DNA from: Phycisphaeraceae bacterium
GTDB lineage: Bacteria; Planctomycetota; Phycisphaerae; Phycisphaerales; UBA1924
DNA: 64,000 bases
Assembly (NCBI GenBank): GCA_019636625.1
Contig: JAHBXE010000010.1
Span: 62,001 to 126,000 of the forward strand
Direction of reading: 5' to 3'
The notes beneath the pieces are model-generated. The model made no database searches and was not told where the DNA came from. It saw only the letters and a program-made list of their open reading frames with translations. Shown here piece after piece: positions 1 through 9,619 of the stretch (its first letter is position 1; each line of letters opens with the position of its first letter). The position numbers and the translations under genes were made by a program.

Positions 1-202
1 GACGCAGGTAACTCTCGACGACCCGCTCCCCCACCATGCCGATGCCCAGCCCGACCAGATGGCACGCGACCATGCACACCAAGGCCGCCCCCAGCACGCG
101 GCTGGCCGGGTTCTCCGACGCCAATCCCGAAACGATTGCCACCGCGAACCCGGCGAGCCCCAGGCACGAGGCGATCAGACGTGACGTTGTCCCGGAACTC
201 AC
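1..202 (-). CDS. Small membrane protein, 3' end beyond the window
   Basis: Reading frame open to the left edge, 67 codons visible. I chose the GTG at 202 because a GGAGGG lies eight bases upstream of it and no in-frame ATG lies nearby. The visible protein has a hydrophobic segment at about residues 9-24 (LIASCLGLAGFAVAIVSGLA) and a second at about 33-50, separated by a short polar loop, so it is probably a small inner-membrane protein. It lies 134 bases downstream of flhG on the same strand, where many genomes have fliA or a motility gene, but no sigma-factor motif is seen. Function unknown. Confidence 0.5.
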   Translation of the reverse strand, partial: MSSGTTSRLIASCLGLAGFAVAIVSGLASENPASRVLGAALVCMVACHLVGLGIGMVGERVVESYLR

Positions 203-336
203 GAACGCATCCCTCCGGTCCGCGGCGCACCGACAGCCGTGCGGGCTTTATCGTCGCACGTGGCGGGCCAATCGACGTTCTGTTGACAATTTCACGCACA
301 AATTCACGATCGCTGAGATCGCTCCCGTACAAACGT

Positions 337-1296
337 TCAACTTCCGCGCAAAGTCAGACGCGACCAGAGACCTGACAGGCCCGAGAGCCTGCCCGCCGCC
401 CGCGGGTCCGAAGCGTGACGAAGTTCGAGATTCTCCACAAGCACGCAAGCCAACCTACGAAGATCCCGGCTCGCCGGACAGCGGGGTTCGTCGAGTATCA
501 GGGGTGTCCGCCTCCGGACCGCCGCCCCAACCTGCGAATCCTGCGCGATCCAACCCAAACAGGGGAGCCGATAATGCAGGAACCTCGCGCACACCGCCGC
601 CATCCTCGCGTGCACCGATTCCGCCTCCTTCTTGCTCGACACCTGGTTCACAACCAGGGCCACCCGCGAGGGCCGCGGCGTGCCGACGAGCGAGCACTTG
701 ATCAGGGCGTAGGCGTCGGCGATGGAGGTCGGCTCGGGCGTGGCGATCACCAGGGCGAGGTCCGCGGACTGCATGAACGCCAGCACCTCGCGCCCCAGGC
801 CGGCGCCGGTATCCACGATCAGGAGCTCCGTGCCGTCCTCCACCTGGTCCAGGGCGCTCATGAGGCGGGCCCGCTCGTGCCCGGCCAGTTCCGCCATCCT
901 CGCTACGCCGACCGAGCCGGGGATGAGGCGGAACCCTCCCGGAGCGTCCACCGCGATCTCCCGAAGGTCGGCCCGGATGCTCCCCCGGCCCAACCCGGCT
1001 TGATCCTGCACGCCCACGAACTGCTCGAGCCGACGCGTCGGGGACAACCCGCAGAGCACATCCGCGTTGGCCATTCCAAGGTCCGCGTCGAGCAGCGTGG
1101 TCTTCCAGCCGAGTTGCGTCATCGCGATGGCCAGGCTCACACACGCTGTCGTCTTCCCCACGCCGCCCTTGCCCGACGACACCGTCAACACCTTTGCACG
1201 CCGGGGCGATGGCGCCGCGGCCGCTGTCTCCACCATGGCGCGCAGCCTCGAGGCCTGGTCCAATGGAGAGGTCGGCGGGACGAGGGCCTGGCTCAC
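337..1296 (-). CDS. flhG: FlhG, MinD-like ATPase controlling flagellar number
   Basis: 319 residues, typical for FlhG/YlxH. A deviant Walker A KGGVGKTT lies at residues 43-50 and the switch I-like LLDADLGMANADV at about 68-80, both hallmarks of the MinD/ParA fold. Known family role: a membrane-cycling ATPase that partners the SRP-type GTPase FlhF and limits or positions flagellar basal bodies. The start overlaps the end of flhF by four bases, implying translational coupling. The tail is basic, and I did not identify a MinD-type amphipathic membrane-targeting helix with confidence. The flhF-flhG order matches the canonical arrangement. Confidence 0.93.
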   Translation of the reverse strand: MSQALVPPTSPLDQASRLRAMVETAAAAPSPRRAKVLTVSSGKGGVGKTTACVSLAIAMTQLGWKTTLLDADLGMANADVLCGLSPTRRLEQFVGVQDQAGLGRGSIRADLREIAVDAPGGFRLIPGSVGVARMAELAGHERARLMSALDQVEDGTELLIVDTGAGLGREVLAFMQSADLALVIATPEPTSIADAYALIKCSLVGTPRPSRVALVVNQVSSKKEAESVHARMAAVCARFLHYRLPCLGWIAQDSQVGAAVRRRTPLILDEPRCPASRDLRRLACVLVENLELRHASDPRAAGRLSGLSGLWSRLTLRGS

Positions 1297-2732
1297 GGCG
1301 CGGCCCCCTTCTCCGCGAGCAGCAGTTCGGCCAGCCGCTCCGGCCTTGAGGGTTCGATGTGGTCGGGGACTTCCTGCCCTGTGGTGATGTACGAAAGTCC
1401 CAGATCAATCTTGCGGGCGACGGAGAAGAGGGTGCCGTAGCTCACGGCCTCATCGAGCTTTGTGAAGATCAGTCGGTCGGGCCTGATCGGCATGAACCGG
1501 CCCGCCGCTTCCAGCATGACCGATCGGCTCGACACGCTGGAGAGCACGAGGTGCGTCTCGTGCGGCTCGGCCGCGGCGATGAATCGACGTAGCTCGTCCA
1601 GCCGCCCCGAATCGCGGGGCGAACGGCCGGCGGTATCCACCAGCACCACATCGCAATCGTCCAGCGATTGGCAGCACGAGGCCATGTCCGCCGGGCTCAT
1701 CGCGACCTTGAGCGGCAACCCGATGATCTCCGCGTAGGTCCGGAGCTGGTCCACCGCGGCGATACGGTACGTGTCGCAAGTGATCAGCCCCACGCGACGC
1801 CCCTGCCGAAGTTTGAACGTCGCGGCGAGCTTGGCGATGGTGGTGGTCTTGCCCACGCCGGTCGGACCGACGAGGGCGAGCGTCAACGGCCTGTTCTCCG
1901 GCGCGCGGGCCGAAGCGACATCCGCCGGGGATTCCACACGAATCAGTGTGCACAGGGCGCGGACGAGCGACGCACGGATCGTGGCGGCATCGGCGGTTTC
2001 CAGCTCCCGCGCCGGCAGTTCTTCGCGAACACGGGCTATGACCTCATCGGCCAGTTCCGCCTCCAGGTCGCTCTCCAGCATCTGGATGTAGGGCTGAAAC
2101 AGCGGATCGGGGAGCGTGGCGGGAGAGAAGCCCTGCCCGCCCTCGCGTGAAACCCGCACCGCCGTCTGCCGCGAGCACTGAAGGATCTGGCCCACCATCC
2201 GCTTGAGCGATGCGATCTCCTCCGTCAGGACGCGGTCCCCGACTGTGGAGGACGCGGGGGAAGGAGGTGAGTGCACCGCCACGGCCTGGGCCGACGTGGA
2301 AGCTCCGGATCGCAACTCCTGGGCTTCAACAGTCGCACCCGTGCGAACCACTGGCATCCGTTGCGGCACCGTCACCACCACCGGGGGTTCGGCCTCGACG
2401 GCATCCGTTGGCGCCGGGACCGGCATCGCGCGCTCGTTCCTGGCCGCGGCGTTCTGCGCCGCCCGATCGGGGTCCGGCTTGATCGCCCCGAGGTCCAGCG
2501 ATGGCTGAGCCGTGTACGCCCTGAGCGCGGCGATGTTGCCCGACTTTCGCCGCGGCGGCGTGTTGGCCCCATCCGAGGCGGTCACTTCCACCATCGGCTT
2601 GGCCCCGATGCCGAGAACCCCGCCGACCTTGTAGGTCCGCGTGTGCAGGATGACAGCGTCCTTGCCCAGGTCCTTCTTGACCTCGGCCAGGCAATCACCC
2701 ATCGTTCGAGCGCGGTACGTTCGAAGGTTCAT
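1293..2732 (-). CDS. flhF: FlhF, SRP-type GTPase for flagellar placement
   Basis: 479 residues. The N-terminal FlhF B domain (MNLRTYRARTMGDCLAEVKK, with VILHTRTYK following) is joined by a long Pro/Ala-rich linker to an N-domain helical bundle at about 165-270 and the G domain. The P-loop GPTGVGKT is at 289-296, followed by the DTYRIAAVDQL, DTAGRSPRD and TKLDE motifs. SRP-family GTPases of this type mark the site of flagellar assembly and recruit FliF. It lies downstream of flhA across a 165-base gap that contains a possible promoter. No strong Shine-Dalgarno sequence is visible before this ATG. Confidence 0.95.
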   Translation of the reverse strand: MNLRTYRARTMGDCLAEVKKDLGKDAVILHTRTYKVGGVLGIGAKPMVEVTASDGANTPPRRKSGNIAALRAYTAQPSLDLGAIKPDPDRAAQNAAARNERAMPVPAPTDAVEAEPPVVVTVPQRMPVVRTGATVEAQELRSGASTSAQAVAVHSPPSPASSTVGDRVLTEEIASLKRMVGQILQCSRQTAVRVSREGGQGFSPATLPDPLFQPYIQMLESDLEAELADEVIARVREELPARELETADAATIRASLVRALCTLIRVESPADVASARAPENRPLTLALVGPTGVGKTTTIAKLAATFKLRQGRRVGLITCDTYRIAAVDQLRTYAEIIGLPLKVAMSPADMASCCQSLDDCDVVLVDTAGRSPRDSGRLDELRRFIAAAEPHETHLVLSSVSSRSVMLEAAGRFMPIRPDRLIFTKLDEAVSYGTLFSVARKIDLGLSYITTGQEVPDHIEPSRPERLAELLLAEKGAAP

Positions 2733-2802
2733 TCAGCCATCCATGGCCTGCCAGTGTTCGCCGGGCATCCTGCCCTTGTGAACGTTCGATCAAGACGTGC
2801 AG

Positions 2803-2830
2803 AGGATACACATCTGAACGGCGGATGCAA
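2803..2830 (-). promoter_or_regulatory. Candidate sigma-70-type promoter before flhF-flhG
   Basis: In the 165-base gap between flhA and flhF, the minus strand reads TTGCAT (2830-2825), a 16-base spacer, then TATCCT (2808-2803). Each hexamer matches the consensus at four of six positions. The site is about 70 bases upstream of the flhF ATG and would give flhFG its own transcription. It is a weak match read by eye. Confidence 0.35.
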
Positions 2831-2897
2831 GTCGGCCCCCCGCTACGCGATGCGGCGGGCGCGCGATCCTCGGCACGGGCTGTGGCTTCGATCGGCT

Positions 2898-5126
2898 TCA
2901 CGCCGCCGCGACCACCTCCTTGGACTGCTCATCGGACACGAGAGCGAGCGATTCAACCTCGACGGTCGGGATGATCTCGTTGTACGAAAGTACTTGCACC
3001 ATCGGGAGTTGCGGCTCGAGAAGCTGCCGCACGACGGCCCGAACCTGGGGCGAGGTGATGACCACCGGCTGGTGCCCGGCGGCGGTGACCTGCTTCAGGG
3101 CGGCGATCACCAGTCGGGAGATATGGCTGGCGATGCGGGCGGGCATGGAGACGACCGTGCCCGCGTTCGTGCGGTCGATGAAACTGTTGATCTGGTCTTC
3201 CAGCGTCGGGTCGAGCGTGACGCAGACGATCCGCGGCTTGCCGCCCTCGAGCGAGGGAGAGGCCACGATCTGGCAGATGGTTCGCCGCAGCGCGTTGCGC
3301 ACGTACTCGGTCAGCACATCCAGGTCTTTGGTCTTGGTCCCCCAGTCCGCCAGCGTTTCGAGAATCGTCTCGAGGTCGCGGATGGGAACGCGTTCGCGAA
3401 GGAGGTTCTGCAGAATCTTCTGCAAGTCGCCGGGCTTGACCACGGCGGGCACCGTCTCCTCGACGAGCTTGGGGCTCTTGGCCTTGAGCTGCTCGAGAAG
3501 GTTGGCCACCTCCTCGCGTGTGAGCAGCTCCGCGGCATGCTGCTTGACCACTTCCGTCAGATGGGTCCCGAGCACGCTGGTTGCATCGACGACGGTGTAG
3601 TTCATCGTCTCGGCGCGGGCCTTCATCGTCGGCTCGATCCACCAGGCATCGAGCCCGAAAGCGGGCTCGCGGGTGCGTTCGCCGCCGTCGAGGGGGCCGC
3701 TGGCAAGGCCGGAGTCCATCGCGAGCAGCTTGCCCGGCCGGACCGAGCCGGCAGCGATCGGGTTGCCGCGGATCTTCACCCTGTACTCGCTGGCCGAGAG
3801 CTGGATGTTGTCGCGGATGCGGACCGGCGGCATGACCAGTCCCATCTCCTGGGCGAGTTGCCGGCGAATGGCGGAAATGCGGTCGAGCAGGTCTCCACCC
3901 TGGGCCGCATCCACCAGCGAAACGAGCTGGAAGCCCACTTCCAGTTCGAGGGTGTCGACCTTCAGCAGGGTCTCGACCGGCGGCGGTTCGTTTACGGCCG
4001 CGGCGGGCGCTGCGGCGCTCGCCTGTTCCGTCTTTCGCTTGGTCCGCATCATGATCCACGCCAAGGCGCCAAGCCCGAGCCCGGTCATGATGAGGGGGAT
4101 GGTGGGCAGAGGCGTGAACGAGAGCAGCACGAGGAACGACCCGGTGATGATGAGTCCCTGTGGCTGGCTGATGATCTGATCGGTCAGCTCGTTCCCGAGC
4201 TGGGCCTTGGAACCCGAACGCGTCACGATGAGGGCGGAGGCGATGGCGATGACGAAGGACGGGATCTGCGACGTCAGGCCGTCGCCGATCGTGAGCTTGG
4301 TGAAGACCTCCGCTGTCTGGGCGGGGTCCCAGCCGCGATCGATCATGCCGACGGCGAACCCACCGAGCACGTTGATGACGGTGATGATGATCCCCGCCAC
4401 GGCGTCGCCCCGCACGAACTTGGAGGCACCGTCCATGGCGCCGAAGAAGTCGGCCTCGCGCCGGATGAGGTCGCGCCGCTCCCGGGCCTCGGCCTCGGTG
4501 ATGATGCCCGCGTTCAGGTCGCTGTCGATGGCCATCTGCTTGCCGGGCATGGCATCGAGCGTGAACCTCGCCGCGACTTCGCTGATCCGGGTCGCACCCT
4601 TGGTGATGACCACGAACTGAACGATGACGAGGATCAGGAAAATGACGATCCCGACAAACAGCGACGAGCCGGCCACGAAGCTGCCGAACGCTTCGATGAC
4701 ATGACCCGCCGCGTAGGCCGCCTCCTCCGGCGTCGCCCCCTCCGCCGTGAGGATGAGCCGGGTGGAGCCGATGTTCAGCACAAGGCGGAGCAGCGTGGTG
4801 GCCAGGAGCAGCGAAGGGAAGACCGAGAAGTCCAGCGGGTGGTCCATGTAGACCGTCGTAAGCAGGATCACCACGGCGAGGCTGATGTTCGCGCAGATCA
4901 GGACGTCCATCAGCCACGGCGGGATGGGCACCAGCAGCACGATCAGCATCGAGATGAAGCCGATGGGAACGAGCAGGCCCCGGTACTGGCGGAGCTTCTG
5001 CGCCCACGGCGGCAGCAGGGACCGCTGGGCGGACAGGCCCCTGGTCGCCGGCTTGCCCGCGGGGCGGGGGGCGGACGGCGCCGGGGAGGCGGGTCGCGTG
5101 CCGGGTTTGGCGGGGATCTTGGCCAT
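2898..5126 (-). CDS. flhA: FlhA, flagellar type III export gate subunit
   Basis: 742 residues, slightly long because of a Pro/Ala-rich N-terminal extension of about 35 residues. Eight hydrophobic segments fall between roughly residues 50 and 360. The FHIPEP signature is clear around the loop MPGKQMAIDSDLNAG, preceded by TKGATRISEVAARFTLDA. The C-terminal half is the cytoplasmic domain (about 390-740) that docks chaperone-substrate complexes. FlhA forms the nonameric gate of the export apparatus with FlhB, FliP, FliQ and FliR, all encoded just upstream. The flhB stop is 43 bases before this start. Confidence 0.97.
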   Translation of the reverse strand: MAKIPAKPGTRPASPAPSAPRPAGKPATRGLSAQRSLLPPWAQKLRQYRGLLVPIGFISMLIVLLVPIPPWLMDVLICANISLAVVILLTTVYMDHPLDFSVFPSLLLATTLLRLVLNIGSTRLILTAEGATPEEAAYAAGHVIEAFGSFVAGSSLFVGIVIFLILVIVQFVVITKGATRISEVAARFTLDAMPGKQMAIDSDLNAGIITEAEARERRDLIRREADFFGAMDGASKFVRGDAVAGIIITVINVLGGFAVGMIDRGWDPAQTAEVFTKLTIGDGLTSQIPSFVIAIASALIVTRSGSKAQLGNELTDQIISQPQGLIITGSFLVLLSFTPLPTIPLIMTGLGLGALAWIMMRTKRKTEQASAAAPAAAVNEPPPVETLLKVDTLELEVGFQLVSLVDAAQGGDLLDRISAIRRQLAQEMGLVMPPVRIRDNIQLSASEYRVKIRGNPIAAGSVRPGKLLAMDSGLASGPLDGGERTREPAFGLDAWWIEPTMKARAETMNYTVVDATSVLGTHLTEVVKQHAAELLTREEVANLLEQLKAKSPKLVEETVPAVVKPGDLQKILQNLLRERVPIRDLETILETLADWGTKTKDLDVLTEYVRNALRRTICQIVASPSLEGGKPRIVCVTLDPTLEDQINSFIDRTNAGTVVSMPARIASHISRLVIAALKQVTAAGHQPVVITSPQVRAVVRQLLEPQLPMVQVLSYNEIIPTVEVESLALVSDEQSKEVVAAA

Positions 5127-5169
5127 GGGCTACGTCAAAGGAACGATCAGCGCCGCCGGGGCGCTTCGA

Positions 5170-6237
5170 TCAGGCTGCCTTCTCCTTGAGCCGGTACACG
5201 TACGCGAGAACCTCGGCAACGGCCTCGTAGAACTCGGGCTTGATCTCCTGCCCCACGCGAACGCCCCAGTACAAGCCTCGGGCCAGGGGCGGGCGCTCGA
5301 CCATGGGGATGCCGTTGGCAACGGCGAGCTGACGGATGCGGAACGCCATTTCATCGGCCCCCTTGGCGATGACCTTCGGGGCCCGCATGGCGTCCTGGTC
5401 GTACTGCAGCGCCACAGAAAAGTGCGTCGGGTTGGTGACTATCACGTCGGCCTTGGGGACGGCGTGCTGAAGCCTCTGCAGCGCGATGTCGCGGGCCATG
5501 CGGAGCCGGCGGGCCTTGACGTCCGGATCGCCGTCGACCGACCGGCGTTCATCCTTGACCTCCTGACGCGTCATGCGGATGTCGCGCGTGAACTGCCACC
5601 GCTGGTAGATCAGGTCGATGATGCCCAACACGAGCATGAGGATGAGCAGCCAGGCCGCCAGCTCCAGGCACACGAGCAGCGCCTTGAACAGCGCCGGGGC
5701 GGCCCCGAGCACGGGCAAGGCCGAGATCGTGCCCAGGTGCTTGCGGATCACCAGGCCGGCGACCAGACCGATCAGCACCAGCTTGACGCAGTTGAGCGCC
5801 GTCTTCACCAGGTTCCGCAGGTTCACGAACTTCTTGATCCCCGCCGCGGGGTTGAGCCTCGAGAACTTGGGCTTCAGCGGCTCGGCCGTGACATGCCAGC
5901 CGACCTGCACGTAGTGGCTCAACGCCGCGATGACGAACATCGCCAGCACGATCGGGCCGGTGACCGCCGCCGCATCCGCGATCGCCTGCACCACCAGCGG
6001 CTTGACGCTGTCGATGGTGACGGGGTCGCCCGGTGTCTGGTTCTCGAGCGCGCGACGGATAAGCACCCCGAGGCCGGACATGACAAACCCGCCAAGCGCC
6101 GCGAGCAGAATCACCGCGCCGATGAGCTCCACGCTCGCCGCGAACTCGCTGCTCTTGGCGACGCGCCCCTCATCGCGAGCCTCCTGCCGGCGGCGTGCCG
6201 TCGGGAGCTCCGTGCGTTCGCCGAGGTCCTCAGCCAT
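5170..6237 (-). CDS. flhB: FlhB, export substrate-specificity switch
   Basis: 355 residues. The N terminus is the conserved basic stretch AEDLGERTELPTARRRQEAR, followed by four hydrophobic segments (about 32-65, 85-115, 140-165 and 183-212). A charged linker leads to a cytoplasmic domain holding the autocleavage motif NPTH at 269-272, followed by FSVALQYD and the ERPPLARGLY block. FlhB controls the switch from rod/hook to filament export. Its start overlaps the end of fliR by eight bases. The protein is complete and the diagnostic residues are intact. Confidence 0.97.
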   Translation of the reverse strand: MAEDLGERTELPTARRRQEARDEGRVAKSSEFAASVELIGAVILLAALGGFVMSGLGVLIRRALENQTPGDPVTIDSVKPLVVQAIADAAAVTGPIVLAMFVIAALSHYVQVGWHVTAEPLKPKFSRLNPAAGIKKFVNLRNLVKTALNCVKLVLIGLVAGLVIRKHLGTISALPVLGAAPALFKALLVCLELAAWLLILMLVLGIIDLIYQRWQFTRDIRMTRQEVKDERRSVDGDPDVKARRLRMARDIALQRLQHAVPKADVIVTNPTHFSVALQYDQDAMRAPKVIAKGADEMAFRIRQLAVANGIPMVERPPLARGLYWGVRVGQEIKPEFYEAVAEVLAYVYRLKEKAA

Positions 6238-7057
6238 CGGTGCCCGCCTCCGCCGGGGTCATCGCCTGTCCCCAATGAACAATCAACCGCAACACCCGTT
6301 CGATCTCCTCACTGCTCACCTGCTGAATCGCGGCCATCGCGAGCGCGAGCACCGCCAGTCCCATGAACAGCTTGATGGTGAACCCCACGCTCATGATGTT
6401 GATCTGCGGCATGGTCTTGCCCAGCAGCCCGATCGCGATCATGACCACGAACACGCCGCACAGCACCGGCGCCGCGACCCGGAGGGCCAGCTCCGTTCCG
6501 CTCGTGAGGATCCCGATGATCGACTCGATCGGCGCCCCCGCGAGCGTGCCCTGCCCCGCGGCGCCCGACATCGCCCCGATCGGCACCCGCTCGAAGGTAA
6601 ACACCAGCGCCAGGAACACCGCGTCGAGCCCGCCCAGCGCCACGAACGTCGCCAGGCCGATGTACATCAGCACCTGCCCGATCGAGTCCGTGTCCTCGCC
6701 CAGGTCCGGGTTGTACACCCGACCGAGGCCCATGCCCATCTGGTGCCCAGCGATCACGCCGGCCATGTCGAGGCTGATGATCGGCAATCCCGCAATGAAC
6801 CCCATCACAACGCCGATGAGCGTCTCGGCCAGGAGCATCGGCCCAAGGTCCACCAGCGAAACCGGCGGGCTCTCGTGCATCCCGCCCGGGAGCGCGGGAT
6901 ACACCGCCGCCGCGAACATCACGGCCAGCAACGCCCGGAATCGTCGCGGCAGGGTCCGGTTGGCCAGAAGCGGCGTGAAGAAAAAGAGCCCGGCCAGCCG
7001 CGCGACGACCAGGGAGAAGGGAACAAGGTGCTGGGCGAAGGGCTCGAGGGAGAGCAT
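6230..7057 (-). CDS. fliR: FliR, flagellar export gate protein
   Basis: 275 residues with about six hydrophobic segments along its length and the family pattern ARLAGLFFFTPLL near the N terminus. Later segments PIISLDMAGVIAGHQMGMG and LALVFTFERVPIGA also fit FliR, which builds the inner-membrane export gate with FliP and FliQ. It sits between fliQ (35 bases upstream) and flhB (8-base overlap), the standard order. The short acidic tail (MTPAEAGTDG) is not conserved in the family as far as I know. Confidence 0.95.
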   Translation of the reverse strand: MLSLEPFAQHLVPFSLVVARLAGLFFFTPLLANRTLPRRFRALLAVMFAAAVYPALPGGMHESPPVSLVDLGPMLLAETLIGVVMGFIAGLPIISLDMAGVIAGHQMGMGLGRVYNPDLGEDTDSIGQVLMYIGLATFVALGGLDAVFLALVFTFERVPIGAMSGAAGQGTLAGAPIESIIGILTSGTELALRVAAPVLCGVFVVMIAIGLLGKTMPQINIMSVGFTIKLFMGLAVLALAMAAIQQVSSEEIERVLRLIVHWGQAMTPAEAGTDG

Positions 7058-7092
7058 GGTTCATCCGTGCACACCGGGAAAGCGGACGGGGA

Positions 7093-7359
7093 TCACTGGC
7101 TGGACACCAGCCAGAGCAGATCCGACGCGTAATCCACAAGCTTGGCGACAATCCAGGGGAGCAGCACGGCCGCGGCGAGGATCATCACGACGATCTTCGG
7201 TACAAACGTGAGCGTCTGATCCTGGATGGAGGTGACCGCCTGAACGATGCTGACGACCAGACCGACGATGACCCCCGCCGCGAGAATCGGCGCCGCGATC
7301 TTCAGCGCGATCAGGAGCATGTCGCGGGCCATCATCACCGCCGTCTCGTCGTACTGCAT
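7093..7359 (-). CDS. fliQ: FliQ, flagellar export gate protein
   Basis: 88 residues, the usual size. Two hydrophobic helices at about 14-37 and 51-72 flank the conserved motif AVTSIQDQTLTFVPKI, which is diagnostic for FliQ/EscS-type proteins. FliQ copies surround FliP in the helical export gate. It starts 10 bases after fliP ends and lies 35 bases before fliR. Confidence 0.95.
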   Translation of the reverse strand: MQYDETAVMMARDMLLIALKIAAPILAAGVIVGLVVSIVQAVTSIQDQTLTFVPKIVVMILAAAVLLPWIVAKLVDYASDLLWLVSSQ

Positions 7360-7369
7360 CCGGCGACTC

Positions 7370-8305
7370 CTAGGTGATGTACGGGCTCAATCCTTGAAGA
7401 ATTGACGACACTGCCGGCGCGGCGGGCTGCACGAAGCTCGTCATCAGGCTGCCGACGACCAGTTGCCAGCCGTCGACAAGAACGAAAAGCAGGAGCTTGA
7501 ACGGAAGGCTGACCAGCACGGGCGGGAGCATCATCATGCTCATGGAGATGAGCATGGTTGAAATCACCATGTCGATCACAAGGAAGGGCAGGTAGATGCG
7601 GAAGCCCATCAGGAACGCGGTCTTGAGCTCGCTGAGCATGTAGGCGGGGATCAGCGAGACCATGTCAACATCGGCCCGGGTCAGCATTTCGGGCTTGCTG
7701 GTGTCCACGCCGCGGTAGTTCAGGACCATGTAGAGGCTGGACCAGTTGCCGGAGGCCTCGATCTGCGCGAACATGAAGTCACGCATCGGCTGCTTGGCAC
7801 GGTCCCAGAGCTGGTCGTAGCTCTCCACCTGACCTTGGTTGTACGGGACGATCGCCTCCTTGTAGATGCGCTCCCCCGTCGGGGCCATCACGAGGATTGT
7901 CATGAACAGCGCCAGGCCCATGGTCACCTGCGGCGGCGGGAGCGACTGCGTGCCCAGCGCCTGCCGCAGCAGCGTCAGCACAATCAGGATCCGCACGAAG
8001 CACGTCGTCATCAGGATGATCGACGGCGCCAGCGCGATCACCGTCAGAAGCAGCATGATGTTCAGGACGGTCGAGAGCCCCCGCGGACGGTCCGACTCAC
8101 CCTGGCTTCCCTTCCCCGGTAGCGCCTGCGCCGCGCTGGCCATCAGATCGATCGGGTTGAGCGAGCCCGGCCCCGAGATCGCCGGCGGCTCCACGCTGAG
8201 GGTCGGCAGTTCCGGCGTTGGCGCGGGGAGAGCAGTGCCCTGCCCGAGCGCCGGAGCAATCACCATCAGCAGCGCCACCACGATGGCCCGCCACATCGCC
8301 CTCAT
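7370..8305 (-). CDS. fliP: FliP, core export gate protein
   Basis: 311 residues. An N-terminal signal-type hydrophobic helix (about 3-21) precedes a Pro/Leu-rich linker that makes the protein longer than E. coli FliP. The conserved core starts near residue 80 (NIMLLLTVIALAPSIILMTT) and continues with CFVRILIVLTLLRQALGTQS and the C-terminal block VLVSLPFKLLLFVLVDGW. FliP is the main channel component of the flagellar type III gate. Its ATG overlaps the fliO stop in an ATGA junction. Confidence 0.96.
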   Translation of the reverse strand: MRAMWRAIVVALLMVIAPALGQGTALPAPTPELPTLSVEPPAISGPGSLNPIDLMASAAQALPGKGSQGESDRPRGLSTVLNIMLLLTVIALAPSIILMTTCFVRILIVLTLLRQALGTQSLPPPQVTMGLALFMTILVMAPTGERIYKEAIVPYNQGQVESYDQLWDRAKQPMRDFMFAQIEASGNWSSLYMVLNYRGVDTSKPEMLTRADVDMVSLIPAYMLSELKTAFLMGFRIYLPFLVIDMVISTMLISMSMMMLPPVLVSLPFKLLLFVLVDGWQLVVGSLMTSFVQPAAPAVSSILQGLSPYIT

Positions 8306-8976
8306 GCGACCACCCCGGTCCTTGCCTTCGCAAGCCGGGCCTTGAGGGGCCCGGTCGCCCGCGGCTCACGCTTGGTCAGATCAATGATGGGAATCTTGTT
8401 CCGGCCCCCCTCCGCCGCGGGCGGCTCCATCTGCCGGTCGAACCGGTGGAGCATCGAACGGAACCGCTCCGCCAGCGAGTCCCCCTCGGCGTCCCTCGAC
8501 TTGATCAGGATCGAGGCCACTTCTTCCGGATCCGTGATCTCGGCCAGCGTGGCGAACCCCGCTCCCGCGCCGAAGCGCCCTCCGGCCGTCTGCGACAGTA
8601 GCAGGATCCGCGTGTCCATCTTCAGCAGGACCAGCGTTGCCCCCCGGCTCACGGGGTATCGCCCGATGACCTCGAGAATCCCCGACGGTGCACGCCCGCC
8701 CGCCCCGATCGCCGATCGCAACGAACCCGACCGCCTCGCCGCGGAGCGGATCAGCCTGCCCCCCACCACCGCCAACCCCAGCACCCCCGCCAGCGGGAGA
8801 ATCGTTGAGCCAATGAGATTCGACGGCTTCGCGGGCTCGGTCGCCGCCTCGATGGACCCGCGTCGAACGGCAACCGGCATTCCCAGCGACTTCGATTCCG
8901 CGCCGGGCGATTGCGCCATCGCGGACGACAGCGCCGCCGCGCACGCCAGCAGGCCGCACCAGATTGTCCGCTTCAT
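8302..8976 (-). CDS. fliO: FliO-like export gate assembly protein
   Basis: I chose the ATG at 8976 (224 residues) because it opens with a good signal peptide (MKRTIWCGLLACAAALSSAM, then AQ). A transmembrane segment follows at about residues 60-80. The FliO-like region has the pattern GILEVIGRYPVSRGATLVLL, then VLLL-type strands and the FATLAEI block. FliO assists FliP assembly and is poorly conserved, so position (upstream of fliP, 4-base overlap; downstream of fliN) carries much of the assignment. The tail holds a basic KARLAKAR segment. Confidence 0.82.
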   Translation of the reverse strand: MKRTIWCGLLACAAALSSAMAQSPGAESKSLGMPVAVRRGSIEAATEPAKPSNLIGSTILPLAGVLGLAVVGGRLIRSAARRSGSLRSAIGAGGRAPSGILEVIGRYPVSRGATLVLLKMDTRILLLSQTAGGRFGAGAGFATLAEITDPEEVASILIKSRDAEGDSLAERFRSMLHRFDRQMEPPAAEGGRNKIPIIDLTKREPRATGPLKARLAKARTGVVA

Positions 8977-9037
8977 CCTCGGCACACCACCGGCCCTCCT
9001 GGCCGCGTACTCCGGGCTCCGCCCGGAACGAACCGCA

Positions 9038-9499
9038 CTACACCGACCGGCCCTCCGCATCCCCGACTTGGTTGATGATCTCGTTGATCCGCACGCAGAA
9101 GTTGTCGTTGAGCACAAGCACCTCGCCCCGCGCGATGTGCCGGTCGTTGACGTACACATCCACCGGGTCGCCCGCGAGCTTGTCGAGTTCCACCACGGCG
9201 CCCTCGTTGAGCTTCAGAACATCTTCGACGAGCATCCGCGTCCGCCCGAGCTCGATCTTGACGTTGAGATTGACGTCGGAGAGGAGGTCGATCCCCTTGG
9301 CCGGCGCGTCGGCCGAATCAGGCTTTGTCAACGGCGCCGGCTCGAACGGCTGCACGCCGCCCGCCGCCGATCCGGCCACTCCGGCCTCCTGACCGAGCGA
9401 CGTCACGGCCTGCTGCGCGGCGTTGAGCGCCGCCTCGGCGAGCGACTCCGGCGCCTGTGGCGTCGGCGATGAAGCGGGTTGAGGGGCGGGATCGGCCAT
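9038..9499 (-). CDS. fliN: FliN, flagellar motor switch C-ring protein
   Basis: Start taken at the ATG at 9499 ([10 protein letters not shown]), giving 153 residues; upstream codons in this frame look non-coding. The first 65-70 residues are low-complexity Ala/Pro. The C-terminal SpoA/FliN domain is intact: [19 protein letters not shown], then [15 protein letters not shown]-type sequence, [14 protein letters not shown] and INEIINQV. FliN is the lower ring of the switch complex. FliM, which usually lies next to FliN, is absent here: fliL is directly upstream and fliO downstream. Confidence 0.93.
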   Translation of the reverse strand: MADPAPQPASSPTPQAPESLAEAALNAAQQAVTSLGQEAGVAGSAAGGVQPFEPAPLTKPDSADAPAKGIDLLSDVNLNVKIELGRTRMLVEDVLKLNEGAVVELDKLAGDPVDVYVNDRHIARGEVLVLNDNFCVRINEIINQVGDAEGRSV

Positions 9500-9619
9500 C
9501 CTGGCGCTCCGGACTTCCTCGGTGCCGCGACGGACTCCCCGCGCGGCGTGGTTCGTCCATCGGACAACACGCCGCCATGGCGACACTTTTGCGGATGCCC
9601 GGCGCAGGAACTGCCCGAC

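Noticed and set aside
203-336. GACGATAA on the minus strand as a FliA (sigma-28) -10 element after flhG
   Set aside because: The match to GCCGATAA is good but no TAAA-like -35 lies about 15 bases upstream.
2271-5189. A 972-codon plus-strand frame over flhF-flhA
   Set aside because: Antisense to FlhA and FlhF, which show all family motifs; the composition is shadow-like.
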